NCBI RefSeq assembly: GCF_003339865.1
Contig: NZ_QPKV01000004.1
Coordinates: 62,001-126,000, forward strand
Length of the DNA: 64,000 nt
Source of the DNA: Pedobacter chinensis
GTDB taxonomy: Bacteria; Bacteroidota; Bacteroidia; Sphingobacteriales; Sphingobacteriaceae
Direction of reading: 5' to 3'
Positions within the stretch are counted from its first letter, which is position 1. Each line of letters opens with the position of its first letter. Under the pieces are notes generated by a model, which saw only the letters and a program-made list of their open reading frames with translations, did not search any database and had not been told where the DNA came from. This document shows, piece by piece, positions 55,155-64,000 of the stretch. The translations under genes and the position numbers were made by a program.

Positions 55155-55185
55155 CCAATTTAGTTTTTGGTTCATTAATATGCAA
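55155..55185 (-). promoter_or_regulatory. candidate promoter of the ilv/leu leader
   Basis: Minus strand TTG (55185-55183), 20 nt, TAAATTGG (55162-55155), one mismatch from TAnnTTTG; about 24 nt before the leader ATG. Confidence 0.45.
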
Positions 55186-55450
55186 GAGAAATAAAAAAAA
55201 AGTGAAATAAGAATAATATTTCTAATATAGACAACATAACAAAATATTATTCTTAATGGAGGCTGAATTAGTGATTTAATGCCGATGGTTGTAGACCAAA
55301 TATCAAAACGGTATACGGTATGTTTATTATGCTTGCATTATAAAATTTCTATTTTTCTTCCTAAAATTGGTTTTGTGCTGATTAAATTTTGAAATTTATG
55401 CAAATACGATAGCAACAAAACAGCTTTTTTAAAACTTAATAGAAAGAATT

Positions 55451-55567
55451 TTAAACGGTTATGATCCTATCGGAAATAATGATGTTATCGAATTCTTTTT
55501 GCTTTTCATTTAACTCTTTTTCAATATCGAAATCATCTTGTAAGCCATGCCAGAATTTAGCAGAATC
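55451..55567 (-). pseudogene. HigA-like antitoxin remnant
   Basis: About 38 open codons ending in TAA read AKFWHGLQDDFDIEKELNEK then QKEFDNIIISDRIITV. FWxxLQxxxDxE is the C-terminal signature of HigA-type antitoxins; the N-terminal HTH is lost. In the 55186-55826 gap the rest is AT-rich sequence without a recognised feature, then the atp terminator. Confidence 0.5.
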
Positions 55568-55749
55568 TTAAGATTACTTTTCTAATTTATTAAAATGGAA
55601 GGATAGTTAGGGCTTGGATGTTTTTATGAATTACTGATCATTCTTAACTTTCCACCTCCAATAGTTTGAATTTCCAAAGGCATTTTAGAAAATACTATTC
55701 TATGTTTTTATGTTGCGTTACTAATGGTAAGTATGTAAGTATTTTTTAT

Positions 55750-55786
55750 AAAAAAAGCCTTTCCGAAAAAATCGAAAAGGCTTTTC
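55750..55786 (-). terminator. intrinsic terminator of atpD-atpC
   Basis: Minus strand AAAAGCCTTTTCG / CGGAAAGGCTTTT stem with one mismatch, followed by a T run. Confidence 0.75.
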
Positions 55787-55789
55787 TTT

Positions 55790-55822
55790 TGAGATGCTGA
55801 ATTTATTTCAGCATGACGAATT
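55790..55822. repeat. type B repeat, half copy
   Basis: GAGATGCTGAATTTATTTCA then GCATGACGAA between atpC and its terminator. Confidence 0.6.
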
Positions 55823-55826
55823 TCAA

Positions 55827-56072
55827 TTAAGCAATACCTTCTGCTAAAACAACAATTTTATTGTGGATAGCTTCAACTACACCACCTTTAATAAAGAAGC
55901 GTTGCTCATCAGCTTTGTTTGCTTTTATAATAACTTCTCCATCTTCTAAAGTTGAGATGATCGGGGCGTGGTCTTTTAAAATCTGAAAAGAACCTAAAGT
56001 ACCAGGAACAGTAACGGCTGTTACATCACCTTCGTAAACTTTTTTATCTGGAGTTAATATTTCTAAAGTCAT
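55827..56072 (-). CDS. atpC: F1-ATPase epsilon subunit, short form
   Basis: 81 residues: only the N-terminal beta-sandwich (MTLEILTPDKKVYEGDVTAV then TVPGTLGSFQILKDHAPIIS). The C-terminal helical hairpin that inhibits ATP hydrolysis in longer epsilon subunits is missing, as is usual for Bacteroidota. Gap to atpD holds a GAGTATCAAGTATC repeat. Confidence 0.93.
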   Translation of the reverse strand: MTLEILTPDKKVYEGDVTAVTVPGTLGSFQILKDHAPIISTLEDGEVIIKANKADEQRFFIKGGVVEAIHNKIVVLAEGIA

Positions 56073-56159
56073 TCTTTTTTAGATTTGAGTATCAAGTATC
56101 TGGTATCAAGTATCAAGATAGGGTTTCTAGTCTTGATACCTGATCCTGAAATCTCGATA

Positions 56160-57740
<1,581 letters not shown>

Positions 57741-57823
57741 TTATTCTTGCTGAATTTTAAATATATATTATAAATTTTTTCAACATGGTTTTAATAGATA
57801 ATTTAGAGCCATAAAATCAATAT

Positions 57824-58732
57824 ATGAAAACCATTTTAACAACAGGCAGCAACGGGCTTTTAGGACAAAAAATAACCGAAAAGGTCCTGGCCGAGAAAAG
57901 ACTAAAACTCATTGCTACATCAAAAGGATCCAATCGTTATCCCGTAAAAGATGGTTACGAATATGCTGAAATGGATATCTTAAACCCCGGGCAAGTTAGG
58001 GCTGTTATTGAAGAATATAAACCAGATGCCATTATTCATACTGCTGCGATGACTAACGTTGATACTTGCGAAGCCAATAAAACTCTTTGTCATGAGCTCA
58101 ATGTTGATGCAGTTCAAACTTTAGTGTCACTTTGCGAAGAAAAAGATATACAACTTATTCACTTAAGCACCGATTTCGTATTTGATGGTGCTGACGGACC
58201 ATATAGAGAAGAAGATGCTGTTAACCCGGTCAGCTATTATGGGAAATCTAAAGTTCTTGCTGAAGAGTTGATCAAAAATGCTGATGCAAATTGGGCCATT
58301 CTTAGAACAATATTGGTTTACGGCATCACAAATGATATGAGTAGAAGTAATATTGTGCTCTGGGCCAAAGGGGCTTTAGAAAATGCTTTACCTATAAATG
58401 TAGTAAACGATCAATGGCGCACACCAACACTTGCTGAAGATTTGGCGGAGGCCTGTTTGCTATCTGTTGAAAAAAATGCACGGGGAATTTATCATATTTC
58501 TGGTAAAGATTACATGAGTATTGCAGATTTAGTGCGAAAAGTTGCCGATTATTGGGCATTGGATCAATCAATGATATCTGAGATTAGTTCTGAAAGTTTA
58601 AATCAAACTGCAAAGCGACCAGTACGAACTGGCTTTGTATTAGATAAGGCAATGAAGGATTTAGGCTATAATCCACATGGTTTTGAAGAGGGGTTAAGGA
58701 TTGTAGATCGGCAAATCAAAGAGAAAGGATAA
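57824..58732 (+). CDS. RmlD-like NAD(P)-dependent reductase
   Basis: 302 residues, extended SDR: TGSNGLLGQKI, HTAAMTNVDTCE, HLSTDFVFDG, catalytic YYGKSK, then a C-terminal substrate domain. Resembles dTDP-4-dehydrorhamnose reductase (RmlD/NAD-dependent sugar reductase), but no rml cluster is near. Confidence 0.82.
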   Translation: MKTILTTGSNGLLGQKITEKVLAEKRLKLIATSKGSNRYPVKDGYEYAEMDILNPGQVRAVIEEYKPDAIIHTAAMTNVDTCEANKTLCHELNVDAVQTLVSLCEEKDIQLIHLSTDFVFDGADGPYREEDAVNPVSYYGKSKVLAEELIKNADANWAILRTILVYGITNDMSRSNIVLWAKGALENALPINVVNDQWRTPTLAEDLAEACLLSVEKNARGIYHISGKDYMSIADLVRKVADYWALDQSMISEISSESLNQTAKRPVRTGFVLDKAMKDLGYNPHGFEEGLRIVDRQIKEKG

Positions 58733-58915
58733 TTTGGTTCATTGGTTATTGGTTCATTGGGCAAAACATACTAATGAAAGGGTTAGTTAATGAGCAATTG
58801 AACTAATGAACTATTGAACGGATTAAAATGGTTGAGGTATTTGGTACATGATCCTCCTGACAACTAAACGACTTAACAGCTTAACAACTAAACAATCTTA
58901 AATAAAATAAAAAAT

Positions 58916-59380
58916 ATGTCACTACAAATTGGCGATCAAGCCCCGGATTTTAAATTATACAGTTCTGATTTAACGGAAATTTCTCTATCAGCTTTTAGCG
59001 GCAAAAAAGTGGTTATCCATTTCTTTCCAATGGCCTTTACCGGTACTTGCACAGAACAATTATGCACAATGAGAGATAATTTTAGTTACTATGAGGGAAT
59101 CAATGCCCAGGTTTTAGGAATCTCAGTTGATTCTCCCTTTGCTTTAGCTAAATTTAAGGAAGTTCAAAACTATCAGTTCCCTTTATTGTCAGATTTTAAC
59201 AAAGAAGTATCAAAAGCTTATGATGCTTTTTATGATGAATTTGTATTTGGATTAAAAGGTGTTTCTAAAAGAGCAGCTTTTGTGATCGATGAAGAAGGGA
59301 AAGTTTTATACGCTGAGGTTTTGGAAGATGCTAAAGAATTGCCTGATTTTAAAGCAATTAATGAATCGCTGAACGCTTAG
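58916..59380 (+). CDS. peroxiredoxin (AhpC/TSA family)
   Basis: 154 residues. Peroxidatic Cys45 in FPMAFTGTCTEQLC with a second Cys50. Thioredoxin fold GDQAPDFKLYSSDLTEISLS. AhpE/BCP-like 1-Cys or atypical 2-Cys type; reduces peroxides. Confidence 0.9.
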   Translation: MSLQIGDQAPDFKLYSSDLTEISLSAFSGKKVVIHFFPMAFTGTCTEQLCTMRDNFSYYEGINAQVLGISVDSPFALAKFKEVQNYQFPLLSDFNKEVSKAYDAFYDEFVFGLKGVSKRAAFVIDEEGKVLYAEVLEDAKELPDFKAINESLNA

Positions 59381-59424
59381 TTATCTGGTCGCAAAATAAA
59401 ATACTAAGATTTTTTTAAATTTAA

Positions 59425-59455
59425 TTGGAAATTAAAATCTCAAATTATACCTTTG
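59425..59455 (+). promoter_or_regulatory. tRNA-Arg promoter
   Basis: TTG (59425-59427), 20 nt, TACCTTTG (59448-59455); 24 nt before the mature tRNA. A clear Bacteroidota promoter. Confidence 0.75.
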
Positions 59456-59478
59456 CAGTCCGTTAACGATACGGAAAC

Positions 59479-59552
59479 GCATTCGTAGCTCAACTGGATA
59501 GAGCATCTCACTACGGATGAGAAGGTTTGGGGTTCGAATCCCTACGAGTGCA
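59479..59552 (+). tRNA. tRNA-Arg (ACG)
   Basis: 74 nt. Acceptor GCATTCG/CGAGTGC with one G-U pair, D stem GCTC/GAGC, anticodon stem TCTCA/TGAGA with loop CTACGGA (anticodon ACG, read as ICG for CGN), T arm TGGGG-TTCGAAT-CCCTA, discriminator A. CCA is not encoded. Confidence 0.96.
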
Positions 59553-59558
59553 CAGGAT

Positions 59559-59596
59559 AAAAAAGAGGATTTCATTCATCGAAATCCTCTTTTTTT
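59559..59596 (+). terminator. tRNA-Arg terminator
   Basis: AAAAAAGAGGATTTC and GAAATCCTCTTTTTT arms, 7-nt loop, T run. Confidence 0.88.
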
Positions 59597-59804
59597 GTTT
59601 ATAATCATTTATTTAAGATCAATTTTTGCTCTTTTAATTGAAAAAATGTTTGATTATTTGGTCAGCTCCTTTATTTAATTGGGGAATATTCTGTAAATGA
59701 TAACCAAAGCATAAGATTCTTTGTGAAATAGTTTAGATGAGTTTTAAACTGCCTCGCTTTTTAAATAAATTTCCGATTATAAATAGCATCTAAATTAATA
59801 ATTA

Positions 59805-59812
59805 TATATTTG
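59805..59812 (+). promoter_or_regulatory. -7 box (TATATTTG) before adk
   Basis: TAnnTTTG match 104 nt upstream of adk; -33 element weak. The remaining 59600-59915 sequence holds a short AGCC/GGCT hairpin with a T run at about 59863-59887 and no gene. Confidence 0.45.
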
Positions 59813-59915
59813 CAGCCTTGAAAGGCAGTGCTTTGTTAATGAGTATGACTTTCATTTTTTGTAGAGCCATAGGATAAGGCTTTTTTTAATTTTAAAGACA
59901 ACCTAAACCACGTTA

Positions 59916-60485
59916 ATGCTTAATTTAGTCCTCTTTGGCCCCCCAGGGGCGGGTAAAGGCACCCAATCTGAAAAGCTGATAGAAAAATATCAGTTGGTAC
60001 ATGTTTCAACAGGCGATCTTTTTAGAGCACACGTTAAAGGAGAAACAGAGTTAGGAAAAAAAGTTAGCCAATTGTTAGCTGATGGAGAATTAGTACCGGA
60101 TGCGATTACAATTGCCATGCTTGAAGAAGAAGTGGATAAAAACCCTGATGCAAAAGGATTCGTATTTGATGGTTTCCCTCGCACGGTTCCTCAGGCAAAA
60201 GAACTTGATTTATTTTTAGAGCGTAAAGGCAGTAAAATTGCCGGCGTAATCGCTTTAGATGTTGATCAGGAAGAATTAACAAAACGCATTGCTGAACGAC
60301 ATAAAGTGAGTGGTCGTCCGGATGATGATGCAGAAAAGTTGAAAAAACGTATTTCGGAATACTTTGAAAAAACAATCCATGTATTGCCTTATTACGAAGA
60401 GCAGGGAAAGTTGAAGAAAGTAAACGGAATTGGTGAAATAGAAAAAGTTTATAATGATCTTTGCGCTGTAATTGATCAGTTCTAA
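59916..60485 (+). CDS. adk: adenylate kinase
   Basis: 189 residues, short-LID form. P-loop FGPPGAGKGTQ, VHVSTGDLFRAHV, FDGFPRTVPQAKELD, GRPDDDAEKLKKRI. Interconverts ATP+AMP and 2 ADP. Followed by a terminator before obg. Confidence 0.96.
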   Translation: MLNLVLFGPPGAGKGTQSEKLIEKYQLVHVSTGDLFRAHVKGETELGKKVSQLLADGELVPDAITIAMLEEEVDKNPDAKGFVFDGFPRTVPQAKELDLFLERKGSKIAGVIALDVDQEELTKRIAERHKVSGRPDDDAEKLKKRISEYFEKTIHVLPYYEEQGKLKKVNGIGEIEKVYNDLCAVIDQF

Positions 60486-60502
60486 ATAATTAAATTTTTA
60501 GT

Positions 60503-60541
60503 AAATGGCGGAAAGGATTTCAATTTTTTCCGCCATTTTTT
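60503..60541 (+). terminator. adk terminator
   Basis: AAATGGCGGAAA and TTTTCCGCCATTT arms followed by T. Confidence 0.88.
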
Positions 60542-60559
60542 ATTTTAAAGATAAATAAT

Positions 60560-61555
60560 ATGTCTCAGGGTTCTAATTTCGTAGATTATGTAAAAATTTG
60601 TTGCCGTTCGGGTAAGGGCGGAGCAGGTTCGGCGCACTTACACCGCGATATTTTAACCTCCATGGGCGGTCCTGATGGTGGTGATGGCGGTCGTGGCGGC
60701 CACATTATTGTTAAGGGAAGCGTTCACATCTGGACATTGTTACATCTTAAGTACCGTAAACACATTATTGCTGAAGATGGTGGAGCGGGCGGCAGCTCTC
60801 ATAAATTTGGCAAGCAAGGTAAGGATGAAATTCTAGAGGTTCCGCTAGGTACCATTGCTAAAGATGCTGAAACTGGCGAAGTGCTTTTTGAGATTACCAA
60901 GGATGGCGAAACCAAAATTTTAACAGCTGGTGGTCGTGGTGGTTTGGGTAATGCTCACTTCAAAAATGCAGTTCAGCAAACACCCCGCTTTGCACAACCT
61001 GGCGAGCCAGGTAAAGAGGTTTGGAACATTCTTGAGCTTAAAGTTTTAGCTGATGTAGGTTTGGTTGGTTTCCCCAATGCCGGCAAATCTACCTTGCTTT
61101 CTGTGGTTTCTGCAGCCAAGCCGGAAATTGCCGATTATCCATTCACTACAATAGTTCCGAATTTGGGTATTGTAAGTTATAGAGGTGGAAAATCCTTTGT
61201 AATGGCAGATATTCCGGGGATTATTGAAGGGGCATCAAAAGGAAAAGGTTTAGGTTATCGTTTTTTGCGCCACATTGAGCGTAACTCTGTTTTGTTGTTT
61301 ATGGTTCCGGCCGATACCAGCAGAACAATTAAAGAAGAATATGAAATTCTGAAAAAAGAACTTCAATCATACAATCCTGAGTTAATGCAAAAACCACATG
61401 TTTTAGCAATTACCAAGTCGGATATGCTGGATGATGAATTGATGGAAGAAATGAAACAGGATCTGCCCAGTATACCGTCAATATTCATTTCATCGGTAGC
61501 ACAAAAAAATCTCTTAGAGTTAAAAGATTTGCTTTGGAGAGCAATAGAAGGATAG
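60560..61555 (+). CDS. obg: Obg-family GTPase
   Basis: 331 residues. Glycine-rich Obg fold at the N-terminus ([41 protein letters not shown]) and G domain with [39 protein letters not shown] and TKSD. Ribosome-associated GTPase for 50S assembly. No long C-terminal domain. Confidence 0.96.
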   Translation: MSQGSNFVDYVKICCRSGKGGAGSAHLHRDILTSMGGPDGGDGGRGGHIIVKGSVHIWTLLHLKYRKHIIAEDGGAGGSSHKFGKQGKDEILEVPLGTIAKDAETGEVLFEITKDGETKILTAGGRGGLGNAHFKNAVQQTPRFAQPGEPGKEVWNILELKVLADVGLVGFPNAGKSTLLSVVSAAKPEIADYPFTTIVPNLGIVSYRGGKSFVMADIPGIIEGASKGKGLGYRFLRHIERNSVLLFMVPADTSRTIKEEYEILKKELQSYNPELMQKPHVLAITKSDMLDDELMEEMKQDLPSIPSIFISSVAQKNLLELKDLLWRAIEG

Positions 61556-61590
61556 TTTGGTTTATAACTAATTCTAAACGGATAGAAAAT

Positions 61591-61965
61591 TTAAGCATGT
61601 GAAAGCAAAAATTCTGCATCAACATTTAATTCGGAATGAACAGATTTTAGAAATTGCACATCGGGTTTTTGTTTCCCATTCATAATTAACGAAAGTTTCG
61701 CGTTACTTACACGCAGTTTTTTTGCAAGGTCTTTTTGTTTCAGTTTTAACTCATACATGCGCATCTCTATTATGCCTGCAAGCGTTGACGGAGGCCGTAT
61801 TTCATGTTTTTCTTGCTCATATGCTTGTGCTAACAATGCAAGATGACGAATTTCAGCTAATTCTTCTTGTGAAACGTTTTCACTTCCTTTAGCCATCAGG
61901 CTATCAATTTTGGCCATTACCGTATTGTAGTTGGCTTCTTTTTTTATTGCATTCATCAGTCCCAT
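61591..61965 (-). CDS. higA: HigA-type antitoxin
   Basis: 124 residues. N-terminal helical part (EELAEIRHLALLAQAYEQEK), then an XRE helix-turn-helix (KLKQKDLAKKLRVSNAKLSL then IMNGKQKP) at the C-terminal side, as in the COG5499 type. Antitoxin and autorepressor in the higBA pair; 62 nt downstream of higB. Confidence 0.85.
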   Translation of the reverse strand: MGLMNAIKKEANYNTVMAKIDSLMAKGSENVSQEELAEIRHLALLAQAYEQEKHEIRPPSTLAGIIEMRMYELKLKQKDLAKKLRVSNAKLSLIMNGKQKPDVQFLKSVHSELNVDAEFLLSHA

Positions 61966-62027
61966 AGATAAATAGATATTTTAAATATTTAACTAACCGA
62001 TTCTCCGCAGTTAGCCTAAGATGTTTA

Positions 62028-62330
62028 TTATATCAGATTGCTGTTTTTTAGTTTGTCATACTCAGCATGTGTGCCAACAAATCTGATATATACAGTTCGT
62101 ATATTGAAGAAAATCAATGCTATCAATCTATAGTTATTTCCTCTAATATTAAAAACATAACGGTCGTTACCAATTGCGTCTACTGAATTAAACATTTGTT
62201 TTATTTCGTGGAAACTACTCCAATCTGCTTGTGTTTGAGTAACTAATCTATACCAGTTATTTAAAGCGTCTTCTGCATCCGCATGTTTGATAATAAAATC
62301 TCTTATTATAGAATAACTGATTACAACCAT
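62028..62330 (-). CDS. higB: HigB-type mRNA interferase toxin
   Basis: 100 residues. Family signature FNIRGNNYRLIALIFFNIRT then VYIRFVGTHAEYDKL (HigB_toxin, RelE-like fold). The toxin gene precedes the antitoxin gene, the normal higBA order. Confidence 0.9.
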   Translation of the reverse strand: MVVISYSIIRDFIIKHADAEDALNNWYRLVTQTQADWSSFHEIKQMFNSVDAIGNDRYVFNIRGNNYRLIALIFFNIRTVYIRFVGTHAEYDKLKNSNLI

Positions 62331-62348
62331 CCCGTTTTAATATTTATT

Positions 62349-62382
62349 CAAATTTAGATAATTTTTTTAGACTATCTAAATT
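62349..62382 (-). promoter_or_regulatory. higBA promoter and operator
   Basis: Inverted repeat AATTTAGATA ... TATCTAAATT (62351-62382) overlaps a TAAATTTG -7 box (minus, 62356-62349) 19 nt before higB. Probably the HigA operator. Confidence 0.6.
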
Positions 62383-62504
62383 TTTTTTAGAATTTCATAA
62401 AAACAAGTAATGATCTTAATTTGGTATTTTTGCGTAACATCAGAGTTTTGTTTCATTCTTTTAAGATAACGGTTTGAGTTGATAATAATACCAAGTTAAT
62501 AATC

Positions 62505-63257
62505 TCAAAACCCTTTAACTCGAATACTATCCACAATATAACCAACCCATTCTTTTAATAGAATTTCCCAATGACTAAGTGCATTGGCATCAGGTACAAT
62601 GAAATCTGAAATATTAAAATTATGGTTCCCAAGATAGTTTGTAGGGTAAAAATCAGGCTTTTGTTCAAATATGTGATTGAATATTACTTTACTGCGTGGT
62701 ATATGCCATGCACTTGTAATGACTACAACAGTGGGATTATGTTCCATTTTATTTAGAATGCCTAAGCTCAACTTAGCATTTTCAATCGTATTTCTGCTTT
62801 TATTCTCCATAATTATAGACGAATCAGGAATGCCCATGCATTTTAAATAATCAGCAGCCAAATCAGCCTCAATGGGCTCCGTCCCAATAATCTTTCCACT
62901 TCCACCACTAATTAATATCTTTTTTATTACTCCCGTTTTATAAAGTAAAATTGTTTGTGCCAATCTATCTCCTGATTCAGTAATTTCTAACCTGTTTTCA
63001 GGTCCGGGCTTGGAAAAGCCTCCTAGTAATATCCCAACATCGTATTTCTTTTTTAAAATACCCCGAGGTTCATAAAGGTTAAAAAAGCAACTACACACAA
63101 AAGGATTAGAAAAGATTACTAATAATCCTAAAGAAATGAACAGAAACTTTTTTCTTTTCCGCTCACTTTTGGCCCGTATAGAAAAAGCCATTGTGATTAA
63201 AACCCAAACAATAGGTTTAAGTAAAAAAATTAAAATTTTAGAAAGGATAAAACTCAT
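62505..63257 (-). CDS. YdcF/DUF218-like membrane protein
   Basis: 250 residues. One or two N-terminal membrane segments (ILIFLLKPIVWVLITMAFSI; FLFISLGLLVIFSNPFVCSC), then a DUF218 domain: VGILLGGFSKPGP, ESGDRLAQTILLY, LISGGSG, MENKSRNTIENA and TSAWHIPRSK. ElyC-like members affect envelope glycan metabolism; role here unknown. Confidence 0.83.
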   Translation of the reverse strand: MSFILSKILIFLLKPIVWVLITMAFSIRAKSERKRKKFLFISLGLLVIFSNPFVCSCFFNLYEPRGILKKKYDVGILLGGFSKPGPENRLEITESGDRLAQTILLYKTGVIKKILISGGSGKIIGTEPIEADLAADYLKCMGIPDSSIIMENKSRNTIENAKLSLGILNKMEHNPTVVVITSAWHIPRSKVIFNHIFEQKPDFYPTNYLGNHNFNISDFIVPDANALSHWEILLKEWVGYIVDSIRVKGF

Positions 63258-63309
63258 TAATGAAAATTATCCCTAAAACTAATATTTTAATTTCATTCTA
63301 TTATAAATT

Positions 63310-63675
63310 CTACCCTTGTCCTTCCTGCACCTGATCATTCTGATGTGCATCTTCTAATATTTCCTTAATGTCAGATTTTCGTTTTTTGGTAACTTTATGC
63401 TTGAAATGAGGAACTTCATGCTCAACAATGTCATTTTCGATTGCCTCTACTCCAAAAACTTTTTCTTTTAGAAGATTATATTTATCCTGAAAACCATACC
63501 GTAAATTTTTTGCCTTGTTTGCAATTTTACCTCGCGTTCCTGATCCGCTATCTGGTGCAAACAATACACTAATTATTGCACCCACAGCTAAACCTGCTAC
63601 TAAAGCCAGCGCTATTTGAGTATTATTGTTTGATTTATGCGCTAAACATTTTCCGATTAACTTTCTATATTTCAT
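63310..63675 (-). CDS. YtxH-domain protein
   Basis: 121 residues. One membrane segment (IALALVAGLAVGAIISVLFA) followed by PDSGSGTRGKIANKAKNLRY, the YtxH/GvpP-like pattern, then a charged tail with HEVPHFKHKVTKKRKSDIKE. Small stress-type membrane protein. Confidence 0.78.
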   Translation of the reverse strand: MKYRKLIGKCLAHKSNNNTQIALALVAGLAVGAIISVLFAPDSGSGTRGKIANKAKNLRYGFQDKYNLLKEKVFGVEAIENDIVEHEVPHFKHKVTKKRKSDIKEILEDAHQNDQVQEGQG

Positions 63676-63789
63676 AACTATGCGTTTTTAAAAGGAACAA
63701 TTGCTGGGTTATAATGTTTCAGGAAATCTAAATCAACTGGTAATAAAGCATAATATTTGTAGGTTTAATATTTAAAATAGAAAAAATAG

Positions 63790-64000
63790 ATGGTAAAAGC
63801 AACAATAAACAAGGAGCATTATGCTTGTTCTGTAACAAATGGTGCTCATGATATCGTAGTAGATGAGCCGATTGAATTAGGCGGAACCCACAAGGGATTT
63901 GCACCAAAAGGTTTATTAATGGCTTCTCTTGCATCATGTGTGGCCATTACACTGAGGATGTATGCAGACAGAAAAGAATGGTCCGTTGATAAAATCGAGG
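63790..64000 (+). CDS. OsmC-family protein, 5' part
   Basis: ATG 63790 runs off the window end: MVKATINKEHYACSVTNGAH, then DEPIELGGTHKGFAPKGLLM and ASLASCVAITLRMYAD. The Cys in LASCVAITL and the PxxLLMASLASC pattern are the OsmC/YhfA peroxidase signature. The second conserved Cys lies beyond the window. Confidence 0.85.
   Translation, partial: MVKATINKEHYACSVTNGAHDIVVDEPIELGGTHKGFAPKGLLMASLASCVAITLRMYADRKEWSVDKIE

Overview
The window looks like a chromosomal segment of a Sphingobacteriaceae bacterium (Bacteroidota), most likely Pedobacter or a close relative. The evidence is the low GC content, Bacteroidota-type promoters (TTTG - about 19 nt - TAnnTTTG; a clear one precedes the tRNA-Arg gene and another the toxin-antitoxin-like cassette at 26 kb), a long-form IspG, an isolated atpD-atpC pair, class II IlvC, many Sec/lipoprotein signals, and abundant short intergenic repeats. 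The genus is inferred from gene content and repeat style, not from a search.

Layout. 0-10 kb: end of an acyl-CoA dehydrogenase-like gene, msrA, two exported proteins, an RNA methyltransferase, mlaF-mlaE (lipid-transport ABC), an SDR, a PspC/LiaF-like envelope pair and a GYF-RDD membrane protein. 9.7-16 kb: a DUF4143 AAA ATPase with a 56-bp perfect palindrome before it, ispG with repeat DNA inside its reading frame, a frameshifted MscS channel gene, an alpha/beta hydrolase and a DoxX protein. 16-27.6 kb: heme cluster hemA, hemC-hemD fusion, hemB, hemL, a histidine kinase/response regulator/TPR trio, hemE, a zeta-like kinase cassette and hemJ. 27.7-36.7 kb: outer-membrane proteins, a 407-bp tandem repeat, an ECF sigma operon, an ABC ATPase and a second DUF4143 ATPase flanked by 48-bp direct repeats. 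36.8-54.8 kb (minus strand): a branched-chain amino acid supercluster, in transcription order ilvE, ilvD, ORF6N gene, ilvB, ilvN, dinB-like, ilvC, leuC, (tandem array), monooxygenase-like gene, methyltransferase, leuD, ABC ATPase, leuB, leuA, ilvA. 55-64 kb: atpC-atpD, a reductase, a peroxiredoxin, tRNA-Arg, adk, obg, higBA, a YdcF-like protein, a YtxH protein and the start of an OsmC gene.

The most interesting signal is at the head of the branched-chain cluster. A 44-residue ORF (55131-54997, minus) carries 15 Val/Leu/Ile in an 18-residue run and is followed by a strong intrinsic terminator. The last codons of the ORF can pair with the 5' arm of that terminator. This is the layout of a ribosome-mediated attenuator controlling ilvE and the genes behind it.

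The second theme is repeat DNA that enters reading frames: ispG, the N-terminus of the monooxygenase-like gene, the C-terminus of the ABC ATPase before leuB, and a tandem array that re-uses the 3' end of leuC. No CRISPR array, rRNA, transposase or complete prophage was seen.
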